A program made the translations under genes and the position numbers. Of a DNA stretch of 64,000 nucleotides, positions 37,044 through 63,488 are shown piece by piece. This stretch comes from Tubiluchus corallicola. Its lineage: Eukaryota; Priapulida; Priapulimorpha; Priapulimorphida; Tubiluchidae. Numbering within the stretch: position 1 is the stretch's first letter; the number at the start of each line of letters is the position of its first letter. Where the stretch lies: NCBI GenBank assembly GCA_030141605.1, contig JAQGDQ010000986.1, positions 1 through 64,000 on the forward strand, given 5' to 3'. The notes below the pieces were generated by a model that saw nothing but the letters and a program-made list of their open reading frames with translations, had not been told where the DNA came from and made no database searches.

Positions 37044-40000
37044 TAAATACTGTACCAGCGACTTTTGAATTGTAAAAGATGCATCTATTTATCTTCCAAA
37101 AACATTTCATTAAAGATTATAGTTTTTCTTAAAAACTTGCGAAACTGAATACCAAGGTTCCCGCGACTCAGTTTTTACAATTATAAACGATGCCTGCTAA
37201 GTGAAAACTTCAGAAATTTAACCCTTTCACTACAGAAGGCGGCACACGGCTGCCCAAGCTCAGCACTAAATGCAGTCACCCAGGTCTGTCCATTTCACTG
37301 CTACAGCCATGCAAAACATTGTAGAAAAGTTTAACAGCCCTGGGATTGAGATTGCTTTGCAATGAGTAACGCTAACCAGCCAATCAGCGTCTGAAGCCAA
37401 GTGCATTCCATAATACTGTACTGCATGGTATGTTCCCATGCAAAATCACTTACCGATCGTTGACGAAACGTATGTTTAGTTTATTGTGCTACATTGCCAT
37501 AAATTGATTGCATGTTATGGATGAGTATTGTGCCTTTTGTGATAACTGGTTTCTAAATACAAGTACATGCTTATATATGATGGTGTGTCTGTGCGAGAGA
37601 GTGCGTGTATGTGTGTTCATGTGTGGAAATAAAACTAATATTCAATATTAGTACTCAATAAAGAATAACTATTTCTTTATTTACAAGATTCTGTTTTAGT
37701 AACACACCACAAGAAGTTATTGCGAAATGTGCAAAAGTCAATGTGGCCCAGTTAAAAAGCAACTACGTAGTGAAAGGTTTAAAGAACTATAAAGCACAAT
37801 TATTTCCTGAACTGAAATTTCTTCCATATTTGGTGAATTTCATTCAGGTACAGTTGCCTACATTAGAAACATTAATTAACTACCTTAGGTAATTGAAAGT
37901 AATACTCTTCAAATTGCACATTTTCAGAGCGGTGGGATTGCTGATGCGGTGGGAAAACCTGCGACGCGGTTACATATGGGCCATGACGGAAAACATGAAG
38001 AAGATCCTTCGCCGTCATGAGGACGTGATGAACAGCGAAGAGGCTAGACAGCGGTGTCCGTCTATAGACATTTCACACGCCTTAGCTTCAACTTCACTTG
38101 TGAGCTTTGATGAACATTTCACCAGGTGAGTTTAGTACAACAGTAATGCCAGCATGCAGCCCGGCCGCATAATTAATGCCTGTAAGTTTGAAACGGATTC
38201 GTATAAAAGGTTGTGAATAAAATTAAGACATACGATAATTGTTATTAACTGTTATTATTATCATGACTGCAGTAATAATGATCTTTTTTTTCAATAGACT
38301 TAACCTTATTTCTTTGATATGTTGCGATATCAGTGAGTTTTAAATTCAAGCAGTGAAGTCGTACGCAGTTTTATTCCTAATACTGACATCATTTTAACTT
38401 CAAATATTTTTGCACATTGTGAACATGTGTTTCAAACTTGCTTCAAATGACCTGTCGTCAAAATGGCTGCATCTAACGGTCATCGCGGGATTTAAATTTT
38501 CATGTTCTATACAGTGTTACTGCCGATTGAACTCCTGTATGTAAAAGGCAGAATGTAAGTGATATAAAATTTCAAGTCAAATTTTTGAAGCTTTGTGTTT
38601 CTGACGGGTTTTCTTGTGCTTTAATCGTCACTGTGGGAGTTTAAATATGCAAGTTTTCTACAGCGTTACTGCTAATACAAGCTTTGTTTATTTACAGAAT
38701 GATAGACTGATTTGTTTAATACAGATTTTGCAAAAACGTTTCAACATTTGATATTGAAAACCATTTCAGTGCAGAGCCCACAAAGTGCTATTTAGTAATT
38801 GTAAAAATCTATCCTGCAATACACTTTGTCACATTTTAGACACTCTGTGTCAGTGGTTCCCAGACGGCGAGCCCTTTCAAGAACCCTACATCATATCGCG
38901 ACCCCACGAGGAACATAATCACATGTTATACTATTAAACATACTATACTATTCAACAAATTATTGAAAAATAAGTGATTGTTTCACTAATTATTAATATG
39001 ATGGTTGCACTTGTTTCTCAGCAACCAGTAATGCTACGGCAATAGGTATCCAATGTAAAACGAATAGCAACATGTTTTTGGGCAGTGTACACTGTACACA
39101 AGTGTACAGCATGGAACAACGTGCATTTTCATATTTACGAAAATCAAACACTGGTATGCCGCATTTAGAGTGGGAAAAACCCAATTTCACTTTCCAGAAC
39201 AAAATGATTTAATGAGAGACTGAGAAAACAAGACCTACTTACATACATTTTGTGAAAACAGCATTTTTTAAAAATAGTTTTTGGACTAGCCTACTACCAC
39301 GAAAAGTGCTTGGCGACCCCACTTGGGGTCGTGACCCCAAGATTGGTAACCCATGCTCTATGTCATTTCACCAGTTGTTGTTACAAGATGTGTACGAGTG
39401 TAAATTTTCATCTATTCTGTCTTGGTTTAAAGCAGCATCCTCACGTTTCTAAGCAACATTTTCAAGGCCGCTTTTACGTAAAGTTATGCATCAGCATCGA
39501 TATGAATCATTAAATTATATTGTTAATTTAATATCAAATTACAGCCTGTTTTTCCCATTTATGAGTTTAAATAACCTGCTTTTGTCATTTGTTTCTTTGA
39601 AGCATTGAAGCCTGTTTGCTATTCATTAATCAAGCTTTGAAATTTTCGTTCATTTTAATAAGAAATAACGATGTAATTATTATTATTCAATCTTTAAGCA
39701 TTGAAATTATTTCATTAATATTTGCTTATTATTTTTGATGAACAAAGTAAAAATTTACACTGGGTTATGAAAGTAAATGACTGAGTTAACCCATTTCTGT
39801 GATGATGATGGTATCGTTATGCTACTGTAGTTGTCACTGCTAGCTGTTAACCCTTATCCACACATTAAGCACAAATTAAAGACAAACTAAACCCTCACTT
39901 TATAAGCTTTCACAACCTAAAATGCTACTTTCATTACGAATATTCAATTTATTTTATTATAAACTTACTGTAAAACTTGTTTCTGGTACACTTTTCTTGG

Positions 40001-42260
40001 TCCACTTGACCTTTGACCTACAGGAACAACGAATCTGTTAAAAGGCTTACTAAGTGCTTTTCGTTTCTTCAAATCTTAAACTAAGGGAACTAAGGGGCCA
40101 TTCACATATATCGATACCAAGCTTAGAGTAGGCAGGTGGCAGGAGATGTGATAACACCATTATAATGCAAGGAAGTTAGTGTCTCGCTTGGCGCGAGAGT
40201 CGTAGCGAGTTCGCTGTAGTGTGCGCATGTTGGAAAGTAGAGAAGAAGAAAGTAGAGCAGAAGAATGATGACGTAAAAACACGGCTGAGTTTATTATTTT
40301 TGAATTTAACGGCTAATAACGCAGCTAAACCATAAAGATTGAGTTACTTTTTAATTTCTAATTAAATGGCCGCTATGGCGTCACAGGTAGGTTATTTAGT
40401 TCATGATATCATTTTTTCACACGTGTGTACCAGCAGCAGATGAGCAGGGATGAGAATTTTTCGCGGATACGCGGAATTCCGAGTTTTTGGAAGACCAGTA
40501 ATGCCATTTTTGTAAATCGTGTAAATTCTTTGAGAAATTTTTTACGGACCCAGTACATTATTTCACAAGCTGACCGCTAGATGGCAGGCCGTCACTTTGT
40601 TTACATCACGTACATCAGTGTAACCACGTATGTATCTCTATGTATAAAAATATAGAATCAATTGTGCGGAGTTATTTGAGTCAGTTGCAGACAGTTTTTA
40701 TATACTTTTGCATAGGAGCCGCCAGTACTTAGGCGTTTTTGAGACAATTAGGTATCATGTATCCTTGAAAGTTGGGTATTTTAAATTATGCATGAAACAA
40801 GGTAATTGATATTTTAATTCCACTTATGGTCTCTATGGTCACAAAATTGCAATTTGTTGCTTCGCCCCCTTGAACCCCCATGTGGGCCTACCCGGGCCCC
40901 CGAACCCCCGGCCTGTTTCAGAGTTTTTTGCAATTTGTCATTCTCATCCCTGGATGAGGAAGAGGAATCTGCAGAATGTAGGATGAGAATACATTCAGTG
41001 AAGAGGCGCGGCCAGCAGAATTATGGGATTATTTGCCATTAAATAACACAAGTGATGTTTTGTTACTTGTTCTCGGGAGGAGGAAGATTAAAATGTACAA
41101 AAAGCTACATCAACTGATATCAATATCAATGTAAGGGATAGGTAGGTGGTGGTGATACGATAGCGCTATTATAATGCAAGGTAGGTACGTCCTTGAAATC
41201 GGCCAAAAACTTGATATCGTTATATGCGGATGGCCTCAGTGAGTGCAATTCAAGAACAAAAAACCCCCAGTTAACCTTAGTACTAAAATTTCTAGTTGGT
41301 GCTGCAGAATGGCACTAAAATTTTAGAGCTGATGTTGAATGTCACTGAAATTTTAGAGCTGCTTTAGGGAGTAATGTTTGATCCTGTTTGACAGTTTAGG
41401 GAGTAATGTTTGATCCTGTTTGACAGTTTAGGGAGTAATGTTTGATCCTGCTTGACAGTTTAGGGAGTAATGTTTGATCCTGCTTGACAGTTTAGGGAGT
41501 AATGTTTGATCCTGCTTGACAGTTTAGGGAGTAATGTTTGATCCTGCTTGACAGTTTAGGGAGTAATGTTTGATCCTGCTTGACAGTTTAGGGAGTAATG
41601 TTTGATCCTGCTTGACAGTTTAGGGAGTAATGTTTGATCCTGCTTGACAGTTTAGGGAGTAATGTTTGATCCTGTTTGACAGTTTAGGGAGTAATGTTTG
41701 ATCCTGTTTGACAGTTTAGGGAGTAATGTTTGATCCTGTTTGACAGTCATTAAAACAGATAAACAAATTGCTTTTAAACTGCATCATTTTTGAATTTTCA
41801 TGTGCACATATGATATTTTACTGCTAGTTTAGTGTGCATTTACTATTAATGGTATTATATTGTGCATATGTTGTGGAATTTAGAAGTATGGATGATTTTA
41901 AAACTAAGCACTCATTTACATATGTACTTAATCTTTTTTACAGACGGTTAGCTGGCTGTGATAGTTTAATAGATTACTACAGAGACCACAGCTGTTCACG
42001 AGTTATACACAATGTAAGCATTTAAATGATTTTACATAACTTTCTATGGAATTTGTGCAAACTATTAATTTTCAAAGATGACGATGATGCTACTGCTGCT
42101 GCTGATCATGATGATGATTGTGGTAGTGATGACAATGGTTGTGGCAATGGTGATGACGATGACGATAACGACGACGATGATTGTGGTAGTGATGGTAATG
42201 GTTGTGACAATGATGATGATGATGATGATTGCATTAGTGGTGATGGTAATGGTTGTGACA

Positions 42261-42303
<43 letters not shown>

Positions 42304-44302
42304 CTACAACAATAGTGACAGTGATGATAACAATGATGTTGCTGCTGATTGCCGATGCCATTACGACTTAAAGGTGTTGTCAGAAGAGGTTGTCTATTGT
42401 TGGTAATAGTTGTTGGTCATAAAATTTCATTATTTATTCTTGTATTTAGATATCAGTGCCATTAATGTTAGTTAATGCTGAAGACGACCCCATTGTGCCG
42501 GCAGAGTTACATTCCTGCGCCTATGAATATGTTGGTGAGTATGTTTTATTTGTTGACAGCTTGTGTTTTTGTTCCGCAACTTATAACTACTGCAACAATC
42601 TGTTATGTTAGCTTAATGTGCTAGTTTTCATCACCTACCTAGGAGAACTTGAAGGCGGCGTGGTGAACCGATGGCCTCGGTCAGAGACTTAAGGACACTG
42701 GACATCAGTCAGTTTTTTTATTTCCATTCAAATCTTCATAGACCTTTGAGTTTCATTCATTTCTTTGCCGCAAGTATTTAGTCATTGTGGGCTACCCGTG
42801 TATCTGGGGTTATAAAAAACAGGGATTTTTAAGTGGCTAGAAGTTGCAGTGAAAACAGGGAGACTTGCAGAACCTTAACAGAAACAAAACTTTCTGAAAC
42901 AAAGTGTAAGATGAGACAAAATAGTTTTTTGGAACAGGCGAAGATAAACAAGATCAAGGGATTCATCATAATCTTCAGAGCATGTATAAGATTTGTTTAA
43001 CAAATTTGTAGTGAGAATCACGTGTACTTATGCAAAATAATACGCAGGTGTATCATAAGCTATCTGTGCTAAGCCTAGACTAATCAAATATATTTAGTAT
43101 CAGTATAGTGCCCCACACACATCACTGTGATTATCATATAGGTAAAATATTTGTTTATCACATGTGTACAAATGCTTAGTAAATAGTTTTTTTCGCTTCA
43201 TAGAATTTACAACTAAATTTGTATATCTGTGTATACCTTGTGCAGCTATGTTGAGTCAAATTGTTAGTTACCCGAGTTCTGCCCGCTGATAAAACCATCG
43301 GGTATGCGTCGAGTTTGTAATTTTCGTGTTGGAAATTTGATTTTCAGAAATAAAATATCTATCTAGGTTGTGAATTTAAGGTAATTACCCAGTCATTTTT
43401 TATAATTATGAAAACTAACAACGTAAGCAGAAATGAACTATTGAAATCGAATACACCAGTTTTTAGGCAACCAGTTACGTGAATTAATTCATAAAATGCA
43501 TTAGATCTCACCAGACTACGGCTACATAAGGTGAATGACATTGTGATAAGATTGTCCGAAAAGCATTATGGGATGTCTGTGCCTGCTGTATGTGCTGTGG
43601 TGTATGTTCCAATCTGACTGACGAGCTTCTACATGTTTTGTGTTGTGTATTTTTTGTATGTTATTTATTATACTATTACACGAGTCCAGAATGCCCAGAA
43701 TTTGTGTAACAGGAAGCTCTTGTATTTAAAATCGACCACACTTTTACTTAATTTGTTAATTGTTTTACAAAAGCTGCTGAAATATCACTTTTACACATGT
43801 TCCAAAGTTGTTGGTGAAGCTGGGCTTTTACTTTAATATAAATAGTTCATAATAAAAACCTATGCCAAATAACTGACTGCTTCTAAATGTACATGCACCA
43901 CATGTGCATTTTGTGAAGTACATTGTTTTAAATTTGATGTATTTCATGTTGTTTTGCTGTATGTGTTATAAATTTTACAGAATTTTCTGTTTATTACTTG
44001 TCTATGTATAATAGGTTTTAAAATGCTTATGTAACTGCAAATTCGAATTGAATTTTCAGCTGTGCAAAGTGAATCATGTATCGCACACGTATAAAATACA
44101 TTATGAAATATTTATGTAAACTATTCCACTTTCAGAGAACCATGACCATTCTATATTTGTATTGACTCGACATGGCGGACATTTGGGTTTCTACGAAGGT
44201 AGCCTTTTATATCCACTGCCAATTACCTGGATAGATAAAGTTATTCTACAGTACTGTGATGCTAACATACAGCTGAAGAAAGCTGAGAAAACAAGGCACT
44301 AG
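30400..44302 (+). CDS. ABHD2: ABHD2-type monoacylglycerol lipase (eight coding exons)
   Basis: Coding exons: 30400-30557, 33065-33240, 34976-35143, 35945-36128, 37928-38125, 41944-42013, 42450-42534 and 44136-44302, for 1206 nt and 401 aa; phases agree throughout. An N-terminal signal anchor (residues 4-20) is followed by the family's WGRSGHLQT, LNHLGALK and PRLFTYG motifs. The serine hydrolase triad is visible: nucleophile Ser195 in GFSMG, Asp330 or Asp331 in NAEDDP and His362 in GGHLGF. Human ABHD2 has about 425 aa and is a progesterone-dependent 2-arachidonoylglycerol lipase; activity here is inferred from the triad, and hormone control is unknown. Exons 3 to 5 align to the family without gaps. 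A 45-bp tandem duplication creates a second in-frame donor at 35189, which would add 15 residues (416 aa). The introns are rich in transposons and tandem repeats. Confidence 0.93.
31676..31860 (-). mobile_element. Possible LTR remnant in ABHD2 intron 1
   Basis: GGCAAACTATCAAGACTTTA and a nearby ACATTTATTAAA resemble the start of the LTR-like sequence at 46249-46554 (GGCAAAACTATGAAGAGTCT, then ACGTTTATTAAA). The orientation is the same. Only this end is recognisable. Confidence 0.4.
32313..32945. mobile_element. Family B inverted-repeat element, ABHD2 intron 1
   Basis: The left end CTTTAAAGGAAAACAGGATG and the right end CCGGTTTTGCTTTAA are inverted. The interior is shared with 36181-36750, including CACGTGTTTGC followed by AAAATTGAAGTAT. 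Non-coding, about 630 bp. The right end is 120 bp before exon 2. Confidence 0.75.
33462..33996. mobile_element. hAT-like MITE with CAGGGATGAGAAT ends (copy 1)
   Basis: The left terminus is CAGGGATGAGAAT and the right is its complement, ending CATCCCTG. It is closely similar along its length to 40445-40952. It lies in ABHD2 intron 2. No target duplication is clear at this copy. Confidence 0.8.
35117..35209 (+). repeat. 45-bp tandem duplication across the ABHD2 exon 3 donor
   Basis: Two identical 45-bp units (35117-35161 and 35162-35206, plus three more matching bases) each contain the end of exon 3 (PRLFTYG) and the donor CG|GTAAGTC. The donors are at 35144 and 35189. The extra 45 bases read through in frame. 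Confidence 0.95.
36181..36750. mobile_element. Family B inverted-repeat element, ABHD2 intron 4
   Basis: Same family as 32313-32945, with a degraded left end TTTTAACGGAAAACAGGATG and right end GGTTTCCTTTAA. Near the left end a 42-bp segment is duplicated in tandem (units starting at 36196 and 36238). Confidence 0.75.
36950..37041. repeat. AT-rich microsatellite tract
   Basis: Runs of TATAT and TATTA in ABHD2 intron 4. Confidence 0.9.
37700..37847 (+). other. Exon-like open segment in ABHD2 intron 4
   Basis: Bounded by an acceptor (CTGTTTTAG) and a donor-like CAG|GTACAG. It is open for 49 codons in the phase left by exon 4, with a lysine- and valine-rich sequence (starts NTPQEVIAKCAK, ends FLPYLVNFIQ). 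It ends in phase 0 whereas exon 5 needs phase 2, and family alignment needs no residues here. It may be a poison exon, a pseudo-exon or part of an unrecognised element. Confidence 0.35.
38420..38627 (-). mobile_element. Family A element fragment, ABHD2 intron 5
   Basis: Contains AAATGGCTGCATCTAACGGT and ends in GGTTTTCTTGTGCTTTAA, the inverse of the left part of the copy at 4690. Non-coding. Confidence 0.7.
40095..41236. mobile_element. DNA transposon with 26-bp inverted ends, carrying a nested MITE
   Basis: The left end GGCCATTCACATATATCGAT and the right end (complement GGCCATCCGCATATAACGAT) are inverted repeats, with internal shared AGGTGG and ATTATAATGCAAGG segments also inverted or repeated. 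The hAT-like MITE at 40445-40952 is inserted inside. No intact transposase is present. It lies in ABHD2 intron 5. Confidence 0.7.
40445..40952. mobile_element. hAT-like MITE with CAGGGATGAGAAT ends (copy 2)
   Basis: Same family as 33462-33996. The 6-bp sequence GATGAG flanks both ends directly (40439-40444 and 40953-40958), which may be part of the target duplication. Confidence 0.8.
41365..41747. repeat. 32-bp minisatellite, about 12 copies
   Basis: The unit begins AGTTTAGGGAGTAATGTTTG and ends GACAG-like. Copies differ mainly at CCTGCTTG versus CCTGTTTG. It ends about 200 bp before the exon 6 acceptor of ABHD2. Confidence 0.95.
42078..42325. repeat. (GAT/GAC/GGT)n tract in ABHD2 intron 6
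   Basis: Trinucleotide-type low-complexity sequence filling more than half of the 436-bp intron 6. The acidic open frame over it is a by-product. Confidence 0.9.
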
Positions 44303-44337
44303 ATGGAGTTAGTAATACATTCTTGTTTTACCCCAGG

Positions 44338-44886
44338 AATAAATTTGTATTTTTCCATTAGAATCAAATTATCAAATGTTTTACTAGCCAAATGCAAATT
44401 TTCTTCTGCCATAAATGTTTTGAAGATATTTATTCTATAAGATTATTTGTTGTCAACCAACAATCTGTGTGTCTTTGTAATGCGCCATCTTGCATTTAAT
44501 GCGACATTTATATGTAAAAAAATCTTACGATGATGTCAATGAATAGGCCACTGCCAATTTTGTATATAAAATTCGTAACTGTAGTTGAGTAGCAGTCACA
44601 CAGAATTGTGATCTAGTTCATATTATAAAGATATATTATTGTTTTGTTATTGTATTATAAATGGCAGTTTATTTAAATTTGTTAAAATGAGTTATAAATG
44701 CCACGCTTCAGATGTTGTAGTATAATTTATAAATAGACTATTTGTTTTTGAAGGCAGATATGTTCTGGGTTAGTGGTGTTTGTATTGTAAACTGTGATCT
44801 AGTCATCTAGTCTTGCAATTTGTAGTTAGAAATTATTTTGACTGAGTTGTCTACTTTTTGTGCTTGCTAGAATATGTGAAAATAAA
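44338..44886 (+). terminator. ABHD2 3' UTR with two polyadenylation signals
   Basis: AATAAA occurs at 44338-44343, 36 bp after the stop, and at 44881-44886. Alternative short and long 3' UTRs are possible. Confidence 0.55.
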
Positions 44887-44889
44887 CAA

Positions 44890-46248
44890 ACTACTTTTGT
44901 TGAATATTTCTTTCTTTTGTTTCTTGGTGGCACGCCTTATACACAGGTATAGCAAGTCAACTGTACGCTAGGGCGTATTTAAAAAACTTTCACTAATCTT
45001 TTTGGAACACCCACTTATGGAGGCTTGTGAAAATGTTTGCTTGCAAATTTTTAGCTTCATTGAATATTGGGAACATGTGTCTCAGCACGTTAGCTTATTC
45101 ACATATTTGGCATATTATAGAGTCTTATTGTTTATCACAGAAAATGAACAGTTTTTGGACAAAGCTTTAGAACTTTACCCATCTGAAGGGTTCACAAGAA
45201 AATGTTCTTATACAAAATTTTAGCTTTTTTCAATGTTGGAAACATGTCTCCACATAGCAGCACACTGGTACATTTTGTATTTTTATATACAGTGGGGTCA
45301 ATATAATGAACAAAATAGCCCTACTTCTATATGATGCAGATAAATGCAAGTTAGATAGGATGATAAGTTGTACAAGAAAATTTATGTGTTCCAGTCACCA
45401 AATGTAGGAATTTATCTGTCATTCATCTATGACAAAAAGACACAGAGATGCAACAACCCAACTACTGCAAAAAGTTGCTACACAGACAAAACACTTTTAC
45501 TACTGCACAAATCAACTTTGAGATGAAGTTCAACGCAGAGGCAAATTAACAGTACTATTACGCTGAGGAAGTCATTCATAGGGGAAAGAACAGCACACGT
45601 TGTCTGAAAGGCCACCATACACTTTTGTAAATTAATTTTGTTAGTAAACAAAAAAATATATGTTTGAAAATTAGCACAGATAAACTAAAACCTTTGGCAA
45701 TCTCGTTTTGCCAGATTAGATGAAAATCTGCAAAGAACTACTGCACTAGTAGGCATTACTGTTTTCGCTACCTTCTTTCAAGGACCTCAAGAGCCTCGGA
45801 GACCAGTCTAATGACAAGTCGGGAATCTTCCATTTAGTAAATCTCTTACAGCCCATGAGTGGTGAGGAAAGGCTTCGTCTCGTTCAAAAACTACATTGTT
45901 AATAGTGTGGTGGGTCCATTGCTCTGAATTTCTGCTGAATTTGGTGAAATTTTTGATCGAAGGACCTTATACCAGGTTGATACTACGCCTCATTTCTAAC
46001 ATTACTGTGGTTGTCATGGCAACGAGTTTTCAGTTAGTCAAAAAATAAATTGAAAAAATATTGCTAAAGGCCTCCTTTGATTCTGTGTAAGGACCTGCTG
46101 AAATCGGAGAAGCATTTAAAAAGGAAATTGGCAATCAAAGTGTATAAGAACACAATTACACGACATAAACGTGCGTAACACATCACAACAGAACAACATT
46201 ATGAGTAAAAATAATTCGTTGTATTGGTTGTGTATAGCCGATTATTGG
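44890..46248. other. Unassigned intergenic sequence
   Basis: No exon was recognised. The open frame at 45002-45223 has no recognisable domain and no splice context. Confidence 0.5.
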
Positions 46249-46554
46249 TGTTTTAGGGATGGCAAAACTATGAAGAGTCTGATTATAAAACTACACGTTT
46301 ATTAAACACCAAACACAATAGATATAACAGATAGTAATGCCAAGCCCCTGATCTAGCTTGCTCTGCTCCGGCTCCCGGACTCGGTCTAATCTCCTGAGCT
46401 GGGGGCATCACAAGGCTTATATATCGTGCGCGGAGCTTTGACACCTCGATTCTGAATCACTTACTCACGTGACACCACTCCTTAACTGGCTTCATGCCAG
46501 CATTCATCAACATAATTATCTATCATAATCTAACGCTTTTGACATAATTTAACA
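46249..46554 (-). mobile_element. Solo-LTR-like sequence
   Basis: The 306-bp segment starts TG and ends CA. On the minus strand it has a TATA-like GATATATAAGCC followed about 140 bp later by AATAAA, the order expected of an LTR promoter and poly(A) signal. There is no internal region and no partner LTR nearby. A flanking duplication is not evident. The end resembles 31676-31860. Confidence 0.55.
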
Positions 46555-46920
46555 GGCCCTCTTTACTTTATGTAACAGAACATTTCATTGCATATAAATA
46601 TTGCAACAAAGTTCATTCTGCGGGCATGGATCTGCATTCGACAAAGAATTCAGAAGAAAGCCAACTAGAGATTGATCTTAGTACTGAAATACTGTGCTAG
46701 ATGCTGAGAAAAGTGTTCAATACCGTCCATATTGTCATATTTATTTTATAATGAAATTTCGAAGGGCATTGAAAGCAAACAAATTGATCTCACGGTAGGC
46801 CACTGTTTGATTTGTATAGGAGAGATGTAGGTCCTACATTGTAGGGCTTCAATTGAATATAATATTCGAATCGGATGGTTTTATACCACTCACGCTACCA
46901 TAAAAAAGTCTGTAATTAAC

Positions 46921-47572
46921 TTAAAGGACAAGAAAGGGGGCAGTTGAAGTAGATTTTAGAAAAATCGCTTTAAAAATTTTTACTACTTTACAGCAATTCT
47001 ATACATATATGGTATTCGCGTTGAAAGGAATTTTCGTTTGTCTTCATCTTAAATCTCCCGCAATACTGTACCATTACATGACGTCACTATGCCACGTATA
47101 TCAGGGGAAGAAAAGTAAATCTTAAATTATGGCCTAAAAAACTTTCCGTGCAAATCTATATTACTTAGCATTTCACTTACCTGCTGGAAAGACTTATGTA
47201 ACTAGACTAATAATTAAAATGTTTGGTAAAATGTCGCTTCACCCTCCAGGGTGCGCCATTCACTAGCCAAAAACGTATTTTTAATCTTATTGACAAGATA
47301 CAGTAATTTTACTTAATTAGTAACATGTATGCCACGAATGCTCTGATTATTTTTTCAAACTTTACTCAATGTTATCAAAACTTGTTTCAAACGACCTACC
47401 ATTAAAATGGCTGCGTCTAACGGTCATCGTGGGGGTTTAAATTTACACGTTTTATACAGCATTGCGGCCGATGCAAGCCATGCATACGAAAAGGTAATAC
47501 GCAAGTAGTATAAAATTTCGAGACTAATTTTTTTAAGCCTTATGTAAGTGGAGGGTTTTCTTGTGCTTTAAG
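46921..47572 (-). mobile_element. Family A inverted-repeat element, longest copy (652 bp)
   Basis: Plus-strand left end TTAAAGGACAAGAAAGGGGG and right end GGTTTTCTTGTGCTTTAA form imperfect inverted termini. It unites the two halves seen separately elsewhere: its first part matches 166-300 and 53587-53756 in inverse, and its second part matches 4690-4990 in inverse and 38420-38627 directly. There is no transposase frame. The terminal TTTAAAG motif resembles family B ends. Confidence 0.8.
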
Positions 47573-48805
47573 CTAGTGGTCGAGATTTCTGATTGCAACC
47601 GAGCAGTCTTGAGTTTTATACTTGCAGCTGCCAACGCCAGGTCATACACTCTATACGTTACTAGTTGTTTGTGCGTTGCGTCGTTGTCTTCATTGTTGTG
47701 TGTAAGTCACTAAATAACCGTTAGTGCTAATGTTGTCTGGTAAATGATCAATGGTCAATAAATGTTGTCTTTGTCTTTAATTGAGGACTTTGTAAACTCT
47801 TTCAGATTGCAACAATTTTACAACGAGATTCGTAAATCAATCAATGTGAAACGATCGATTTTCTAACCGGGCCGCTAAACCTTTTATTTCCTGCGTCTAT
47901 TGTTCACCTTTCACGAGAACAGCCTCACGTTCATTATTGTACATATCAGTGTATTTGTCTACGCTAGCTATACGCCCATGGCTGAGTATACATTATACAT
48001 AATAGTGCCTATTTGCATATTTACCACTATTGTAATACAAGTAGTGATGATTACTGCTAATTGCAAATGACATGTAAAATAGACTCTAAATTACGCGAGT
48101 TGGTTTTCAACTGTAACGTACAACTTGTGTCCTGAAGTGCAAGCCTTGACAGATACATCACAGAAAAAGTTGAGAAGCCTAAAGCAAGGATAGATTAATA
48201 GAGATAGATTTCACTGTCTCTGCTACACACATGATAGTTTCGTATTTAGCTCATTTTTGCAGCGTGTTTTAACCTGACCTTTCCTTTCTCTAATTTGTGG
48301 TTGTCCAGAGACAGAGAGGACATTTTTTTATAAAGCCAAGATCTGTTCAAATGATTTGCTCAAATCAAGGAAACCGCATTTACAAATTCCAAAGCACCAG
48401 GTCTGTACTTGTGTGCGCAGTACTAACTGGAAAAATTGATTTCATGAATGAAGTTGTTTAACAGCAATTGTCTGTCCAATAATGCTAGTTATTTTCTCCG
48501 GTTCTTCCGCGCATGCTCACTAAACGATTAACGATGAGATGTGCGAAGCCAAAGTTCGCTATACAACAGTGAAGTAACGGCCAGTGTTTTGGTTAATTTG
48601 TACTACGATATCGTTGGTTATATTGTTAAAGAACTGGAGTATGCTACCTGTTGATACATTGATGCTTTGAACACCAAAATGGACGCAGACAGGATTTATT
48701 TAGCCTGACTCATTTGTGTGTGATAGACTAAACATATCAGAATGACCACTTGGCCTATGCTCTTGTGTGTGTGTGTGTGTGTGTGCCAGCCAGTTTTAAA
48801 TCTTT
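47573..48805. other. Upstream region of the ionotropic receptor gene
   Basis: It has no recognised exon. A short (TG)n run lies at about 48765-48784, some 20 bp before the first in-frame ATG. The promoter was not located. Confidence 0.4.
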
Positions 48806-63107
<14,302 letters not shown>

Positions 63108-63482
63108 AGAACACACGAACAACACAGGGGAGCATTTTATCCAAAAACTAACTCAGGGAATAATCAAGATCTAGGTAACCTGTGGACAGTAACACTATCT
63201 GATTTCCAGATGACGTATAAAGAAATGATGTCCTGTAATGACCTATTTTCCTTGTTCCATAAAGATAAAACTACAGATGGAAATGTGATTGCTAATTGTG
63301 GGTACATCATCGCGAGTTAAGTTCTGCAATTTTCTGCAAGGTTTTGTCATGCAGTTTTTGAGACTGGACAGCTTTAAACCTGATTTGGAGGCAGCTTATT
63401 TCCAGCGTAATAATGGTCTAAGAGGGAGCACAAAATGGGCTTCGAAATACCTCTTTACTGGTTGAAATGTTACATTTAATTT

Positions 63483-63488
63483 AATAAA
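63483..63488 (+). terminator. Polyadenylation signal of the ionotropic receptor
   Basis: AATAAA about 375 bp after the stop codon at 63107. Confidence 0.55.
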
